64,000 bases of DNA, from the NCBI RefSeq assembly GCF_000282115.1, contig NZ_AKJY01000085.1:1-64000 (forward strand), given 5' to 3'. The translations under genes were made by a program, and so were the position numbers. This document shows positions 19,217 through 28,158 of this stretch, piece after piece. The notes below the pieces were generated by a model, which saw only the letters and a program-made list of their open reading frames with translations, searched no databases and had not been told where the DNA came from. The stretch's first letter is position 1; each line of letters starts with the position of its first letter. This stretch comes from Chryseobacterium populi (lineage in GTDB: Bacteria; Bacteroidota; Bacteroidia; Flavobacteriales; Weeksellaceae).

Positions 19217-19224
19217 TATTTTTG
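19217..19224 (+). promoter_or_regulatory. -7 box of the tail-fibre-like gene cluster
   Basis: TATTTTTG matches TAnnTTTG exactly and lies 33 bp before the first start codon of the three-gene cluster. No clear -33 element was found at the usual distance. Confidence 0.45.
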
Positions 19225-19256
19225 TCTCAAATTTTTATAAAAACTAACATTAAGGT

Positions 19257-20309
19257 ATGAAAAAATTATTGATTGCTTTAGGAATGTTTAATGCATTCTT
19301 TATTTCAGCTCAAGTAGGGATTAATACAGACAAACCAAATGCAGCCTTAGACATTGTATCAGATAAAAGCGGAATCTTAATTCCCAGAATGACAGCCGTC
19401 CAAATAGAACAAATCAATACACCCACTGAAGGAGAGCTAATTTTCAGTACAACGAATACAGGCAGTGTAGTCAATACTATCGGATTTTGGTATTTTGATG
19501 GCATTGCCTGGAATCCTATTACCGCTAATAATTCTGTGGGTGAAAATATTTATAACTCTGACGGTATCCTTGCTGGCAATAGAATTGTCAGTCTTAACAA
19601 TCATGATCTGAATATTGGACCCGATAAACTGTTTATATCCGGAAGTACAGGTAATATTGGCATTAACACTAATCTTCCAACAGAAAAATTAGATATTAAC
19701 GGAGGAATGAGAATCCGTAGCCTCTCTAAAGGAAATGTGATAACCACAGGAGACGGTGTATTGTCTTTTGATACCGGGCTGATTAATCATTATGGAGATA
19801 TCCAATATTCTTATCTTCCGGCAGATCATGAAGGCTGGTATCTACTTAATGGAAGGGCACTTACTACATTACCTGCAAGTGTTCAATCAAGGGCTACTAC
19901 TCTTGGAATTGCAGGAAACCTTCCCAATGCTGCAGGAAGGTATATTAAACAGGGAACCCCAGGAACACTAAGCGGAGCCACGAGTGTAGTTCTTTCCCAA
20001 GCCAACTTACCAAATTTTGTTCTTAGCGGAAACACAACAAATTTGTCTCATAGTCATCCTCTGGTAAGCCCAGGTAATGCCCAGGTAAGAGGAACAGATA
20101 TTCTGCAAACCGTTAATGGTAATGCTAATTCATGGCAATTGGCGGGTGGGGCAATACCGGGATCAACACTTTCCGAAGGGACTTATACAAGCTCTTCATC
20201 GGGAGCACACAATCACACCGTAACCATACCTACAGGAGGAACCGGAGCTGCTATTGCACTCACTCCCGATTACGTACAGTTTAATTACTTTATTTATTTA
20301 GGAATTTAA
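19257..20309 (+). CDS. Secreted tail-fibre/collar-like protein 1
   Basis: 350 residues. Signal peptide to about residue 18 (FFISAQ). Then a segment VGINTDKPNAALDIVSDKSG and ILIPRMTAVQ, a motif frequent at the N-terminus of Flavobacteriia surface proteins, followed by a beta-rich repeat region. The C-terminal half resembles phage tail collar or microcystin-dependent-type domains: DHEGWYLLNGRALTTLP, PNAAGRYIKQG, and a glycine/histidine-rich end (HSHPL and GAHNHTVTIPTGGTG) finishing in YFIYLG. Probably a trimeric surface fibre. First of three tandem paralogues, 10 and 11 bp apart, clearly one operon. Role unknown; adhesion is a guess. Confidence 0.7.
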   Translation: MKKLLIALGMFNAFFISAQVGINTDKPNAALDIVSDKSGILIPRMTAVQIEQINTPTEGELIFSTTNTGSVVNTIGFWYFDGIAWNPITANNSVGENIYNSDGILAGNRIVSLNNHDLNIGPDKLFISGSTGNIGINTNLPTEKLDINGGMRIRSLSKGNVITTGDGVLSFDTGLINHYGDIQYSYLPADHEGWYLLNGRALTTLPASVQSRATTLGIAGNLPNAAGRYIKQGTPGTLSGATSVVLSQANLPNFVLSGNTTNLSHSHPLVSPGNAQVRGTDILQTVNGNANSWQLAGGAIPGSTLSEGTYTSSSSGAHNHTVTIPTGGTGAAIALTPDYVQFNYFIYLGI

Positions 20310-20319
20310 AAATTAAATT

Positions 20320-21357
20320 ATGTTACATAAAACTACGATTAAAATTATATCCATACTCAATCTTCTTTTTTTTCTTCCTATTGATGCACAGCGTGCAGGT
20401 ATTGGTACAGCCAATCCTAATGCAGCATTAGATGTCAGTTCCACAACACAGGGCATACTCATCCCCAGAATGACTGCCCTACAGGCAGAAGCCATCACAA
20501 ACCCCATTACAGGAGAACTGGTTTATGCAATTACAAACAATGGTGCTATCATTAATAAAACAGGTTTCTGGTATTATGACAACACTGTATGGCGTCCCTT
20601 TGGAGGCAGTTCCCAGCCAATTATTAATATCTACAATAGTAATGGTACTTTGACTTCCAACCGCACTGTAACAATGAACGGGCGCAATTTATCATTTGAT
20701 ACAGACAAGCTCTCTATTCATTCTGTGGAACGAAAAATAGGAATAGGAAACAATATTCCCTCATATACAGTTGATGTAAATGGGAATATCCGCGTCAGAA
20801 ATCTTACCGGTGGAAATGTAAAGGCCCTCTCAGATGGAACTTTATCTATAGGGCCTAAAGTAGCTTACGGCACCGTTAAAGAATCTCTGCGTTCAGATGA
20901 CCACAACGGCTGGTATAAGCTGAACGGCCGGGCTATCAGTACACTTCCTGCTATTGCACAAAGCAATGCTTCAGCAATAGGACTCAGCGGCACACTGGTG
21001 AATACCAATGGCAGGTTGATGAAACAAGGAGTACCGTTCACTACAGGAGGCTCTGATACAACTACATTGATCAGAGCTAATCTTCCTAATGTTAATTTAA
21101 CAGGAGTAACATCAACAGCAGCAGCACATACTCATTCATTAACTGCCGGCGGTTACAATTTTGCTCAAAATGCAGCCGGTAATGCTTATGTGTTTAGAGC
21201 AGGAAGGGGAACAGTTTCCGGAACTACAGCTATAACTCTTCCCGCTTCTGGTGCGCACAGTCATGTTGGAACCGTTAATACGGGCGGAAGCGGTACTCCC
21301 TTTGCTATTGTACCGAAAAACATATCATACAGTTATTTTATCTACCTAGGACAATAA
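20320..21357 (+). CDS. Secreted tail-fibre/collar-like protein 2
   Basis: 345 residues, paralogue of the gene before it. Signal peptide ends near PIDAQ. It shares GIGTANPNAALDVSS plus GILIPRMTALQ, the GFWYYDNTVWRPF block, then the collar-like part DDHNGWYKLNGRAISTLP and a C-terminal His/Gly-rich end (AAHTHSL, GAHSHVGTVNTGGSG) closing in YFIYLGQ. The middle is clearly diverged from its neighbours, while both ends are conserved, the pattern expected for a fibre with variable shaft or tip. Start 10 bp after the previous stop. Confidence 0.7.
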   Translation: MLHKTTIKIISILNLLFFLPIDAQRAGIGTANPNAALDVSSTTQGILIPRMTALQAEAITNPITGELVYAITNNGAIINKTGFWYYDNTVWRPFGGSSQPIINIYNSNGTLTSNRTVTMNGRNLSFDTDKLSIHSVERKIGIGNNIPSYTVDVNGNIRVRNLTGGNVKALSDGTLSIGPKVAYGTVKESLRSDDHNGWYKLNGRAISTLPAIAQSNASAIGLSGTLVNTNGRLMKQGVPFTTGGSDTTTLIRANLPNVNLTGVTSTAAAHTHSLTAGGYNFAQNAAGNAYVFRAGRGTVSGTTAITLPASGAHSHVGTVNTGGSGTPFAIVPKNISYSYFIYLGQ

Positions 21358-21368
21358 AAATTAAATCA

Positions 21369-22427
21369 ATGAAAAGAACAATTACAATATTTATTTTCTC
21401 TTTAGGGCTACCTGTACCTTCTCTGGCACAAAAGTCATTAGTAGGAATAGGGACAGCTAATCCTCAAGTCGTGTTGGATGTAGTTTCCACTAATCATGGA
21501 ATCTTGATCCCCCGTCAGACAGCTTTTCAGATTGAAAATATGCAAAGTCCCGATGAATCAGAGCTGGCTTATTCATTAACAGATAATGGAATTATAATCA
21601 CCAGAAAAGGGTTTTGGTATTTTCATGCAGGAACCTGGTTCCCTCTTACAGGAAACAGTAGTAATAATGAAAACATTTATACTGTAAATGGGACTTTAAT
21701 CTCAAACCGGCAAGTTAGTCAAGATGGAAAACAACTTAATATAGGTCCTGGACTTCTTTACCTGGATGGAGCCACCTCAGCTACAGGAATACTTACTTCC
21801 TCTCCCACTCAGACAATTGATGTAGATGGCAATGTCAGAATTCAAACCTTTAACAAAGTAGCTGGTGTTATGTCCAATGCACAGGGTGTACTTATGAATA
21901 ATTCTGACTTTTTTGAAATAGGAGACGTAAAACCTTCATTTGTTACATCAGACCATGATGGATGGTATCTGCTAGACGGAAGAAATATCACTACTCTCCC
22001 GCAAGCAGCCCAGAATAATGCATCAAGTATACTAGGAATAACCACCTTGCTACCTAATGCGGCAGGCAGCTATTCCATGGGAACTACGGCAGCCACCGGT
22101 TCCATTTCAGGAAGCAGTACGGCAACTCTCACCAGGGCAAATCTGCCTAATGTAAACCTCAACTATACAACAGATGCGGAAGCGGGCCACTCCCACACTA
22201 TGACCTATCAAAGGATCAGGACTACTACCGCATTTGGTGGTGGAAATAATATCCATGTATACTGGCTGGCAGGAACAATTGTTGGAGGTGGAGGACTTTA
22301 TAATATAAGTTCAACAACAATCGGGCATAGTCATACCTACACCGTAAACTCCGGAGGAACTGCAGCCCCTATAAACATTCAGCCGGCAGCATTAAATGCT
22401 AATTACTTTGTGTATTTAGGACAATAA
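21369..22427 (+). CDS. Secreted tail-fibre/collar-like protein 3
   Basis: 352 residues, third paralogue. Signal peptide ends near SLAQ. It has the GIGTANPQVVLDVVS and GILIPRQTAFQ block, a FWYFHAGTWFPL segment, SDHDGWYLLDGRNITTLP, PNAAGSYSMG and a His-rich end (AGHSHTMTY, GHSHTYTVNSGG) closing in YFVYLGQ. It ends the operon; no terminator was seen directly after the stop. All three have the same architecture, so duplication within the locus is the simplest history. Confidence 0.7.
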   Translation: MKRTITIFIFSLGLPVPSLAQKSLVGIGTANPQVVLDVVSTNHGILIPRQTAFQIENMQSPDESELAYSLTDNGIIITRKGFWYFHAGTWFPLTGNSSNNENIYTVNGTLISNRQVSQDGKQLNIGPGLLYLDGATSATGILTSSPTQTIDVDGNVRIQTFNKVAGVMSNAQGVLMNNSDFFEIGDVKPSFVTSDHDGWYLLDGRNITTLPQAAQNNASSILGITTLLPNAAGSYSMGTTAATGSISGSSTATLTRANLPNVNLNYTTDAEAGHSHTMTYQRIRTTTAFGGGNNIHVYWLAGTIVGGGGLYNISSTTIGHSHTYTVNSGGTAAPINIQPAALNANYFVYLGQ

Positions 22428-22790
22428 AACTTTTAGATATTAGGCAATGATATACTAAATGAACTAGTTTATAGAAATTAATACAGAGCTTCTTACTTAA
22501 ACTCATGTATTCGCCTTTTTTAAGCAGTACTAAATTTCACTTCATAATAAGTATATCATTGCATTTACTTTTTCAATCCTCTTTGGAAAGGCATTACTTT
22601 CAGATCATCTGCTCAACAGTCATCTTTCTTTATAACAATGCTTTGCCGGGCTTTATACTTTTGGGATCAATAGCTGGTATTTTTGATGAATGCAAACTAT
22701 TTTGATGTGTCAGAATCATCCACAATCCCACCGCTATCATTAGACATACAGCAAGTAAAACTGAAATACACTTTATTTACCTGAAATTAC
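22428..22790. other. Convergent spacer, 363 bp
   Basis: Lies between the end of the tail-fibre-like cluster (plus) and the end of a minus-strand gene. One 66-codon plus-strand ORF inside is hydrophobic and lacks a coding pattern. No strong hairpin is seen. Nothing is annotated. Confidence 0.35.
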
Positions 22791-23333
22791 TCAGCAGCCG
22801 CCTTTACGGTGGATACGCCTATAAATTATTTTACCATCTCGCTCTACATAATCGCCCGGTACTATTGGATATGAATACTTGGGAGCGTACATTACACTAT
22901 GGCTTCTTATAATTATTTTGTCGTTCACTTTCAGGCGATGCAATTGCTGAAATTCATTAGAGTTTTCCAGTCCAAAACTGAGAATATAATCTTCACCATT
23001 AATCCTGACCATCACTCCGAAACCTAATCGTGAGCCTGGCGGAAGAGAAAGAGAGCTTACATTAGCTTCCATATTAGTAAAATCCCTTACCTGATTCCTT
23101 ATTTTAGCAGCACCATCAAGCACTTTTTTACCTTTCGGAGACGCTTTCCATTTGTTGAACTTTATACCATCAGGGGAAGCTTCCCATTTTTTCAATGCGG
23201 CTTTCATTTCAGCAGCAGAGAGTGTCTTTCGGGTTGACTTTTTAGAAGTTTCGTTTTTGATTTCGTAATTCGCAAATACTAGTCCGCTTACCACAAACAG
23301 TGGCAAAATCAGTACATAAATGATTTTTTTCAT
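22791..23333 (-). CDS. Small secreted protein of unknown function
   Basis: 180 residues. N-terminal signal peptide (VLILPLFVVSGLVFA), then a lysine-rich stalk containing two copies of a short repeat, KWEASPDGIKF and KWKASPKGKKV, near residues 49-71. The C-terminal part (about 90-180) is a beta-rich domain with PPGSRLGFGVMVRINGEDY and LHRLKVNDKIIIRSHSVM, and it ends in a Gly-Gly-Cys. I do not recognise the family. It is divergent from a membrane-bound regulator with a 180-bp shared promoter region, which suggests a functional link. Confidence 0.55.
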   Translation of the reverse strand: MKKIIYVLILPLFVVSGLVFANYEIKNETSKKSTRKTLSAAEMKAALKKWEASPDGIKFNKWKASPKGKKVLDGAAKIRNQVRDFTNMEANVSSLSLPPGSRLGFGVMVRINGEDYILSFGLENSNEFQQLHRLKVNDKIIIRSHSVMYAPKYSYPIVPGDYVERDGKIIYRRIHRKGGC

Positions 23334-23513
23334 ATTTTTATAAATTTAATTAACATAGATTTATTTCCTGAAAATCAGATTCGTTTAAGACATTTCTTTT
23401 GTCTTTTCGTATCTTTTTAAAGCTGATGCAACAAAAATACTTTGATAATGTGCAGACGGAGGAACCTGGATTGTAAATAATAGTGTAACCTTTGTAAATA
23501 AATTGTAAATAGT

Positions 23514-24404
23514 ATGTCTGAAACCCGAAATCTCCTCTCCGGGAAACGCAAATATCTGTGCGGAGTAATATTACTCTTGTTTATCTCTGTGATCTGCGTG
23601 GCGTTCAGTATGACCGGCAGTGATGATTTTGATATCGCCAGGAGAGAAATTTTGCTTCGGAGGATAGGAGATGAACTACTCAGGCAGTCAGGCGACAGTA
23701 AATCAAGAGTGCTTCCGGTAAAAAAAATCGCCGAAAATGAATACCAGATCAGGTTTCAGAATGAGCTTACCTTTAAACCGGACTCGCTGGTGAATACTAC
23801 CCGGCATTTGTTGTCCAAAGACCCTCTCACACGTGATTATGTAGTTAATGTTCTGAACTGTGACAACTCCAGTGTGGTCTATGGATACGCTATATCCAGC
23901 AATAAAAAAGATGATATTATAGCCTGCCGAGGAAGAGTACAACCCAAAGGATGCTATATGGTCAACATCAAATTTAAATCAACCGGAATAAATACAGCAA
24001 AGAATGGTTATGTTGTGGGTATCCTGTCATTTTTGGCATTTGTTGGTTTCATTTTTCTGAGATCAGGTAAACCGCGAAGAGCCATGCCTGGTGATCAAAA
24101 CACTAATATTTTAACGTTTGGATCAGTCTTGTTTAATGTGCAGGAACAACAACTGGTAATAAATAAAAACACCATAGACCTGACCGGAACAGAAACACGC
24201 CTGCTACTCATTTTCGCGTTGTCTCCTAACCAAACTATAGAGAGAAGCCGGCTGCAAAAAGAGATATGGGAAGATGAAGGTGTTATTGTGGGGCGCAGCC
24301 TGGATATGTTTATATCAAAACTTAGAAAAAAACTGGAATTTGATCCGAATATCAAAATTGTTGTTATCCGCGGAAAAGGATATAAGCTTGAGATTAGCTC
24401 TTAA
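23514..24404 (+). CDS. Membrane-anchored winged-helix regulator with periplasmic domain
   Basis: 296 residues with two membrane segments (about 13-33 and 163-180) enclosing a periplasmic domain of roughly 130 residues that has two or three cysteines (LNCDNSS, IACRGRV, KGCYMV), followed by a cytoplasmic OmpR/PhoB-type winged helix at about 200-296 (TETRLLLIFALSPNQTIERS, GRSLDMFISKLRKKL, IRGKGYKL). No receiver domain is present, so it is a one-component, ToxR-like sensor, but with the DNA-binding domain at the C-terminus. Similar Flavobacteriia proteins exist, as far as I know without a described signal. It likely controls the divergent secreted-protein gene. Confidence 0.75.
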   Translation: MSETRNLLSGKRKYLCGVILLLFISVICVAFSMTGSDDFDIARREILLRRIGDELLRQSGDSKSRVLPVKKIAENEYQIRFQNELTFKPDSLVNTTRHLLSKDPLTRDYVVNVLNCDNSSVVYGYAISSNKKDDIIACRGRVQPKGCYMVNIKFKSTGINTAKNGYVVGILSFLAFVGFIFLRSGKPRRAMPGDQNTNILTFGSVLFNVQEQQLVINKNTIDLTGTETRLLLIFALSPNQTIERSRLQKEIWEDEGVIVGRSLDMFISKLRKKLEFDPNIKIVVIRGKGYKLEISS

Positions 24405-24494
24405 GAAGAATCTCCTTGCCAAAACTGATCTTCATTAGACTTCACAATCTGGCATTTATAAAATTCTATCGTGAACTATTAATACGGTATCATT

Positions 24495-24536
24495 AAAGCC
24501 GGAGAGAGGTGATAATTCACTTTTCCTCCGGCTTTT
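24495..24536 (+). terminator. Terminator hairpin, sibling of the one at 18746
   Basis: 10-bp outer stem, AAAGCCGGAG (24495-24504) with CTCCGGCTTT (24526-24535), and an inner stem GTGA/TCAC. It lies between the convergent regulator and galT, so it can serve both. Its inner loop sequence is shared with the hairpin at 18746. Confidence 0.7.
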
Positions 24537-24642
24537 CATTATAAACTCATTATTAATCTGAAAGTTATAAGTCAGTATAATATTAATGATGAAGTAATTC
24601 TGTAAAATATTCTTGGATAGATTCAAATAAATCTTTTCTACA

Positions 24643-25716
24643 TTATTTATCTCTATAATGTACACGCAAACTATTTTTTAATATTTCTGCGCTTTGTTCT
24701 GGTGTAATATCACGTTGAGGTTCTGCCAACATTTCGTAGCCGACCATAAATTTTTTAACATTGGCATTTCGAAGCAATGGCGGATAAAAATGCATATGAA
24801 AATGCCATTCCGGATGCGGTTCCCCATCTGTGGGAGATTGATGGATTCCTGCAGAATACGGAAAAGAAATCTCAAAAAGATTGTCGTAAATGATTGTTAA
24901 ATCCTTTATTATCGCTGCTAAAGAAAACTTTTCGTTATCTGAGAACCGCAGCAAATTTTCAGCTTTTCTTTTGCTGACAATCATTGTTTCGTAAGGCCAA
25001 ACCGCCCAAAATGGTACAACACCCACAAAATCCTCATTTTCCAGAATGATTCTTTCGTCTATTTCCAGTTCTTTTTTTACATAATCTTTCAAAAGAGAAT
25101 TACCGGTTTTTTCAAAATATTTCTTCAGGTTATCCTGAGTTCTCAAAACTGACGACGGGATCGAAGACTGTGCCCAGATTTGCCCGTGTGGATGCGGATT
25201 GCTGCATCCCATCACACTTCCTTTATTTTCAAAAATCTGAATGTGATTAATGTAATCTTCAGCTCCTAGCTCTTTATACTGTTCCTGCCAGACATCTACC
25301 ACATTTTTGATGTCATCGACTTCCATTTCCGGTAAAGTAAGGCCGTGATTTTCTGAAAAACAAATAACTCTGTTGATGCCCCGCTCCGGCTTTAATGAAA
25401 AAAAATCCGACGGTTCATCAGAAAATTCAACATCTTCTTTCATCAGAGAGCCAAAATCATTGTCAAAAACATAAACTCCTTTGTAATCGGGATTTCTTTC
25501 GCCATTTACACGCATATTCCCTGAACATAAATAGCAATCCGGGTCGTGAATGGGAAGCTTTTCTTCGGTTACTCTTTCGGTCTGCCCCTGCCACGGCCGG
25601 CTGGCTCTTTGCGGAGAAACCAGAATCCATTCATCCAATAGGGGATTGTATCTTCTGTGAGGATGCTTATTCTGATTAAATGACGAATTCATCTCTTTTG
25701 TATTCATTAATTCCAT
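24643..25716 (-). CDS. galT: Galactose-1-phosphate uridylyltransferase
   Basis: Transfers UMP from UDP-glucose to galactose-1-phosphate in the Leloir pathway. 357 residues, normal length. Visible motifs: the zinc-binding CYLCSGN at about 42-48, RVICFSENHG, and the catalytic NPHPHGQIWA with the nucleophilic histidine, then PTDGEPHPEWHFHMHFYPP near the end. The first methionine overlaps galK by 41 bp; methionines at 25707 or 25692 reduce the overlap and may be the true start. Last gene of the locus; with galK it handles galactose released from side chains. Confidence 0.93.
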   Translation of the reverse strand: MELMNTKEMNSSFNQNKHPHRRYNPLLDEWILVSPQRASRPWQGQTERVTEEKLPIHDPDCYLCSGNMRVNGERNPDYKGVYVFDNDFGSLMKEDVEFSDEPSDFFSLKPERGINRVICFSENHGLTLPEMEVDDIKNVVDVWQEQYKELGAEDYINHIQIFENKGSVMGCSNPHPHGQIWAQSSIPSSVLRTQDNLKKYFEKTGNSLLKDYVKKELEIDERIILENEDFVGVVPFWAVWPYETMIVSKRKAENLLRFSDNEKFSLAAIIKDLTIIYDNLFEISFPYSAGIHQSPTDGEPHPEWHFHMHFYPPLLRNANVKKFMVGYEMLAEPQRDITPEQSAEILKNSLRVHYRDK

Positions 25717-26875
25717 CCGATATTTTTACATGATATACTTTCATTTCGATGTCAAAACCTGCTTTGTATTTTGCGCTGATGTTTCTAATCACTTCATCTA
25801 CATTTTCATTTTTGATAAGATTGATACTGCATCCTCCGAAACCACCACCCATTATTCTTGCGCCCAAAACACCTTTTTCCTTCAAAGTTGCCTCTACCAT
25901 AAAATCAAGTTCTTCACAACTCACTTCAAATTCAGTGGAAAGCCCTGAATGAGTTTCGGTAAGAAGTATTCCCAAATATTCAACATCACCTTCAGCTAAA
26001 GCCTTAGCTGCCTTTTCTACTCTTTTTATTTCCTTCAGGAGATACAAACATCTTTTGTAGGAGGTCTCTCCTATTTTTTTTCTCACAGCATCAAGCATTG
26101 GAACATTGAAATCTCTGAATTTATCTATTTCAGGAAACATTTCCCACAAAACTTTTTTCCCTTTATCAACATCTTTTCTCCTGTCGTTGTAGCCGGAAGT
26201 CAGGTGCGTGTGCTTTACACAACTGTCGAAAAGCACAAAACTGTATCCTTCCATATTCGCTTCAAAATACTGATGTTCCAAAGAATTACAATCAAGCATT
26301 ATCACCTGATGTTCTTTGCCGAAAACGGATGCGAACTGATCCATAATACCGCACTTTACACCCACAAACGTATGTTCGGATTTCTGACCAATGAGAGCCA
26401 GGTCTTTTTTAGATAAATTTAAATCAAAAACCTGGTTGAGAATAAAAGCAAATCCACATTCCAAAGCAGCCGAAGACGACAGCCCCGATCCCATCGGAAT
26501 CGTACTGCTGAAAGCAATCTGTAAACCACCGATCTGTTTTCCGCTTTCCTGAATAGCATTGAAGACACCCAGCAAATAATTGACCCAGGCTTGTGAAACC
26601 GGACTTTGTTTGTGATTAATATTAAAGCTAAAAGAATCATTAAAGTCTTTTGCAAAAAATGTACAGCTCTCAGAATCATCCACCTTTTTTACGGCAAAAC
26701 AAATATGTTTGTCGATAGCGGCAGGAAGTACAAAACCATCACTGTAATCTACGTGTTCACCAATAATATTAATTCTTCCCGGAGCAAGAAAAATTTTTTC
26801 CGGCTCTGACCGGAAGAACGATTGAAATGCTTCTTTTGTATAATTGATTAATTTCTCCTTCATAGATAACCGCAA
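25676..26875 (-). CDS. galK: Galactokinase
   Basis: Phosphorylates alpha-D-galactose with ATP. 399 residues; the start may be the internal methionine at 26863 (MKEKLINYT). GHMP kinase motifs are clear: APGRINIIGEHVDYSDGFVL near the N-terminus (galactose-binding), PMGSGLSSSAALE (phosphate loop) and GARIMGGGFGGCSINL near the C-terminus. Its 3' end overlaps galT, so the two are translationally coupled. A gap of 113 bp separates it from the transketolase gene upstream. Confidence 0.94.
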   Translation of the reverse strand: MRLSMKEKLINYTKEAFQSFFRSEPEKIFLAPGRINIIGEHVDYSDGFVLPAAIDKHICFAVKKVDDSESCTFFAKDFNDSFSFNINHKQSPVSQAWVNYLLGVFNAIQESGKQIGGLQIAFSSTIPMGSGLSSSAALECGFAFILNQVFDLNLSKKDLALIGQKSEHTFVGVKCGIMDQFASVFGKEHQVIMLDCNSLEHQYFEANMEGYSFVLFDSCVKHTHLTSGYNDRRKDVDKGKKVLWEMFPEIDKFRDFNVPMLDAVRKKIGETSYKRCLYLLKEIKRVEKAAKALAEGDVEYLGILLTETHSGLSTEFEVSCEELDFMVEATLKEKGVLGARIMGGGFGGCSINLIKNENVDEVIRNISAKYKAGFDIEMKVYHVKISDGINEYKRDEFVI

Positions 26876-26988
26876 TTTAAGCCTTTATAATATATTTTAG
26901 CTAATTATTCATTTTTGAAAATGGCTAAAGCTTATTCCGATTGGTAATTATTTAAAACCTTCGCTAAATAAAAATGCCAATCAGCAAA

Positions 26989-27942
26989 TTATTTTCTTCT
27001 TATTACTTTTTTTGCTGCTTTAACAATGTCATTCGCAGTAAGTCCATATTTTTCCATCAGCTGGTCGGGTGTTCCGCTTTCTCCGAAGCTATCGTTTACC
27101 GCAACATATTCCTGAGGTGCAAGATATTCCGTAACCAGAAGCTGTGCAACGCTGTCGCCCAAACCTCCTAATCTGTTGTGTTCCTCGGCAGTTACCACAC
27201 ATCCTGTTTTTTTAACGGAATTAAGAATCGCTTCTCTATCCAAAGGCTTAATAGTGTGAATGTTGATGATTTCTGCATCAACACCCTGCTCTTCGAGAAT
27301 TTCTCCGGCTTTTATGGCTTTCCAGACGAGATGCCCAGTTGCAACAATCGTAACATCTTTTCCTTCGTTGACCATCCAGGCTTTCCCAATTTCAAAAGAT
27401 TGGTTTTCCTCAGTAAAAACAGGGATCACAGGTCTTCCGAAACGCAGGTAAACCGGGCCTTCATAATCTGCAATAGCAATAGTTGCCGCTTTGGTCTGGT
27501 TATAATCGCAGGTGTTGATGACCGTCATTCCGGGAAGCATTTTCATCAGACCGATGTCTTCCAGAATCTGGTGTGTTGCACCATCCTCGCCTAAAGTAAG
27601 CCCGGCGTGTGAAGCGCAGATTTTTACGTTTTTACCGGAATAAGCCACCGACTGACGAATCTGGTCATAGACTCTTCCTGTAGAAAAATTGGCAAAAGTT
27701 CCTGTAAAAGGAATCTTACCTTCCGTGGCCAAACCGGCTGCAATCCCAATCATATTGGCTTCAGCAATCCCAATCTGAAAAAAACGGCCGGGTGCCTTTT
27801 CTATGAATTTTTCCATTTTCAGGGAACCGATAAGATCGGCACAAAGTGCTACAACATCCGGATTTTTATCTGCCAGTTCTGCAAGGCCGGCTCCGAAACC
27901 GCTCCGGGTATCTTTTTTTTCTGTGTATGCATATTTTTTCAT
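26989..27942 (-). CDS. Transketolase, C-terminal subunit
   Basis: 317 residues holding the pyrimidine-binding and C-terminal domains of a split transketolase. FFQIGIAEANMIGIAAGLA contains Glu61, which activates the thiamine diphosphate; GEDGATHQILEDIGLMK and the C-terminal VVTAEEHNRLGGLG complete the pattern. It works with the N-terminal subunit encoded upstream to interconvert pentose phosphates with triose and hexose phosphates. A 216-bp gap with a repeat-like sequence lies between the two subunit genes. Confidence 0.9.
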   Translation of the reverse strand: MKKYAYTEKKDTRSGFGAGLAELADKNPDVVALCADLIGSLKMEKFIEKAPGRFFQIGIAEANMIGIAAGLATEGKIPFTGTFANFSTGRVYDQIRQSVAYSGKNVKICASHAGLTLGEDGATHQILEDIGLMKMLPGMTVINTCDYNQTKAATIAIADYEGPVYLRFGRPVIPVFTEENQSFEIGKAWMVNEGKDVTIVATGHLVWKAIKAGEILEEQGVDAEIINIHTIKPLDREAILNSVKKTGCVVTAEEHNRLGGLGDSVAQLLVTEYLAPQEYVAVNDSFGESGTPDQLMEKYGLTANDIVKAAKKVIRRK

Positions 27943-28080
27943 TGTATGGTTCTAGGTTTAAAATTTGACATTGATAATTTTGAAGGGAATTCGCAAAGTT
28001 TTTAACTATTTGCTATTTTTTGGTTCATAAGGTGTTTTACTGAGCGGAGGCATAGTATATTTGTTACTATAAATTTTATA

Positions 28081-28155
28081 ATAGAGATTGCTTCACTTCG
28101 TTCGCAATAAAAAAAAGCAGAAACGAAGCGCGGAATAGCTGTTCAAATAATTTAA
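28081..28155. repeat. Intergenic repeat-like element, copy 1
   Basis: Lies between the two transketolase subunit genes. It contains ACTTCGTT pairing with AAACGAAG across an A-rich loop and ends with GCGGAATAGCTGTTCAAAT, nearly repeated at 61880-61900. Probably a member of a dispersed intergenic repeat family; it could form an mRNA hairpin between the two subunit genes. Confidence 0.45.
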
Positions 28156-28158
28156 TCC

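Larger units (their letters stand above)
18282..19256. other. Gene-free stretch of 975 bp with one strong terminator
   Basis: Divergent spacer between the thioesterase operon and the first tail-fibre-like gene. It is very AT-rich. Besides the promoter at 19217 it holds one strong intrinsic terminator (18746-18788) facing plus, without any recognisable gene in front of it. No ORF in the stretch has coding character. A small RNA ending at the terminator is possible. Confidence 0.45.

Noticed and set aside
19257-22427. Prophage remnant
   Set aside because: The collar-like domains suggest phage origin, but each protein has a signal peptide and no capsid, terminase, integrase or lysis gene is near.
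22505-22705. 66-codon hydrophobic ORF in the convergent spacer
   Set aside because: No ribosome-binding site, no recognisable pattern, and low-complexity AT-rich composition.
26876-28158. xylA/xylB genes
   Set aside because: Searched for because of the xylan context; the ORFs here are transketolase subunits and galactokinase, and no xylose isomerase or xylulokinase was found in the window.
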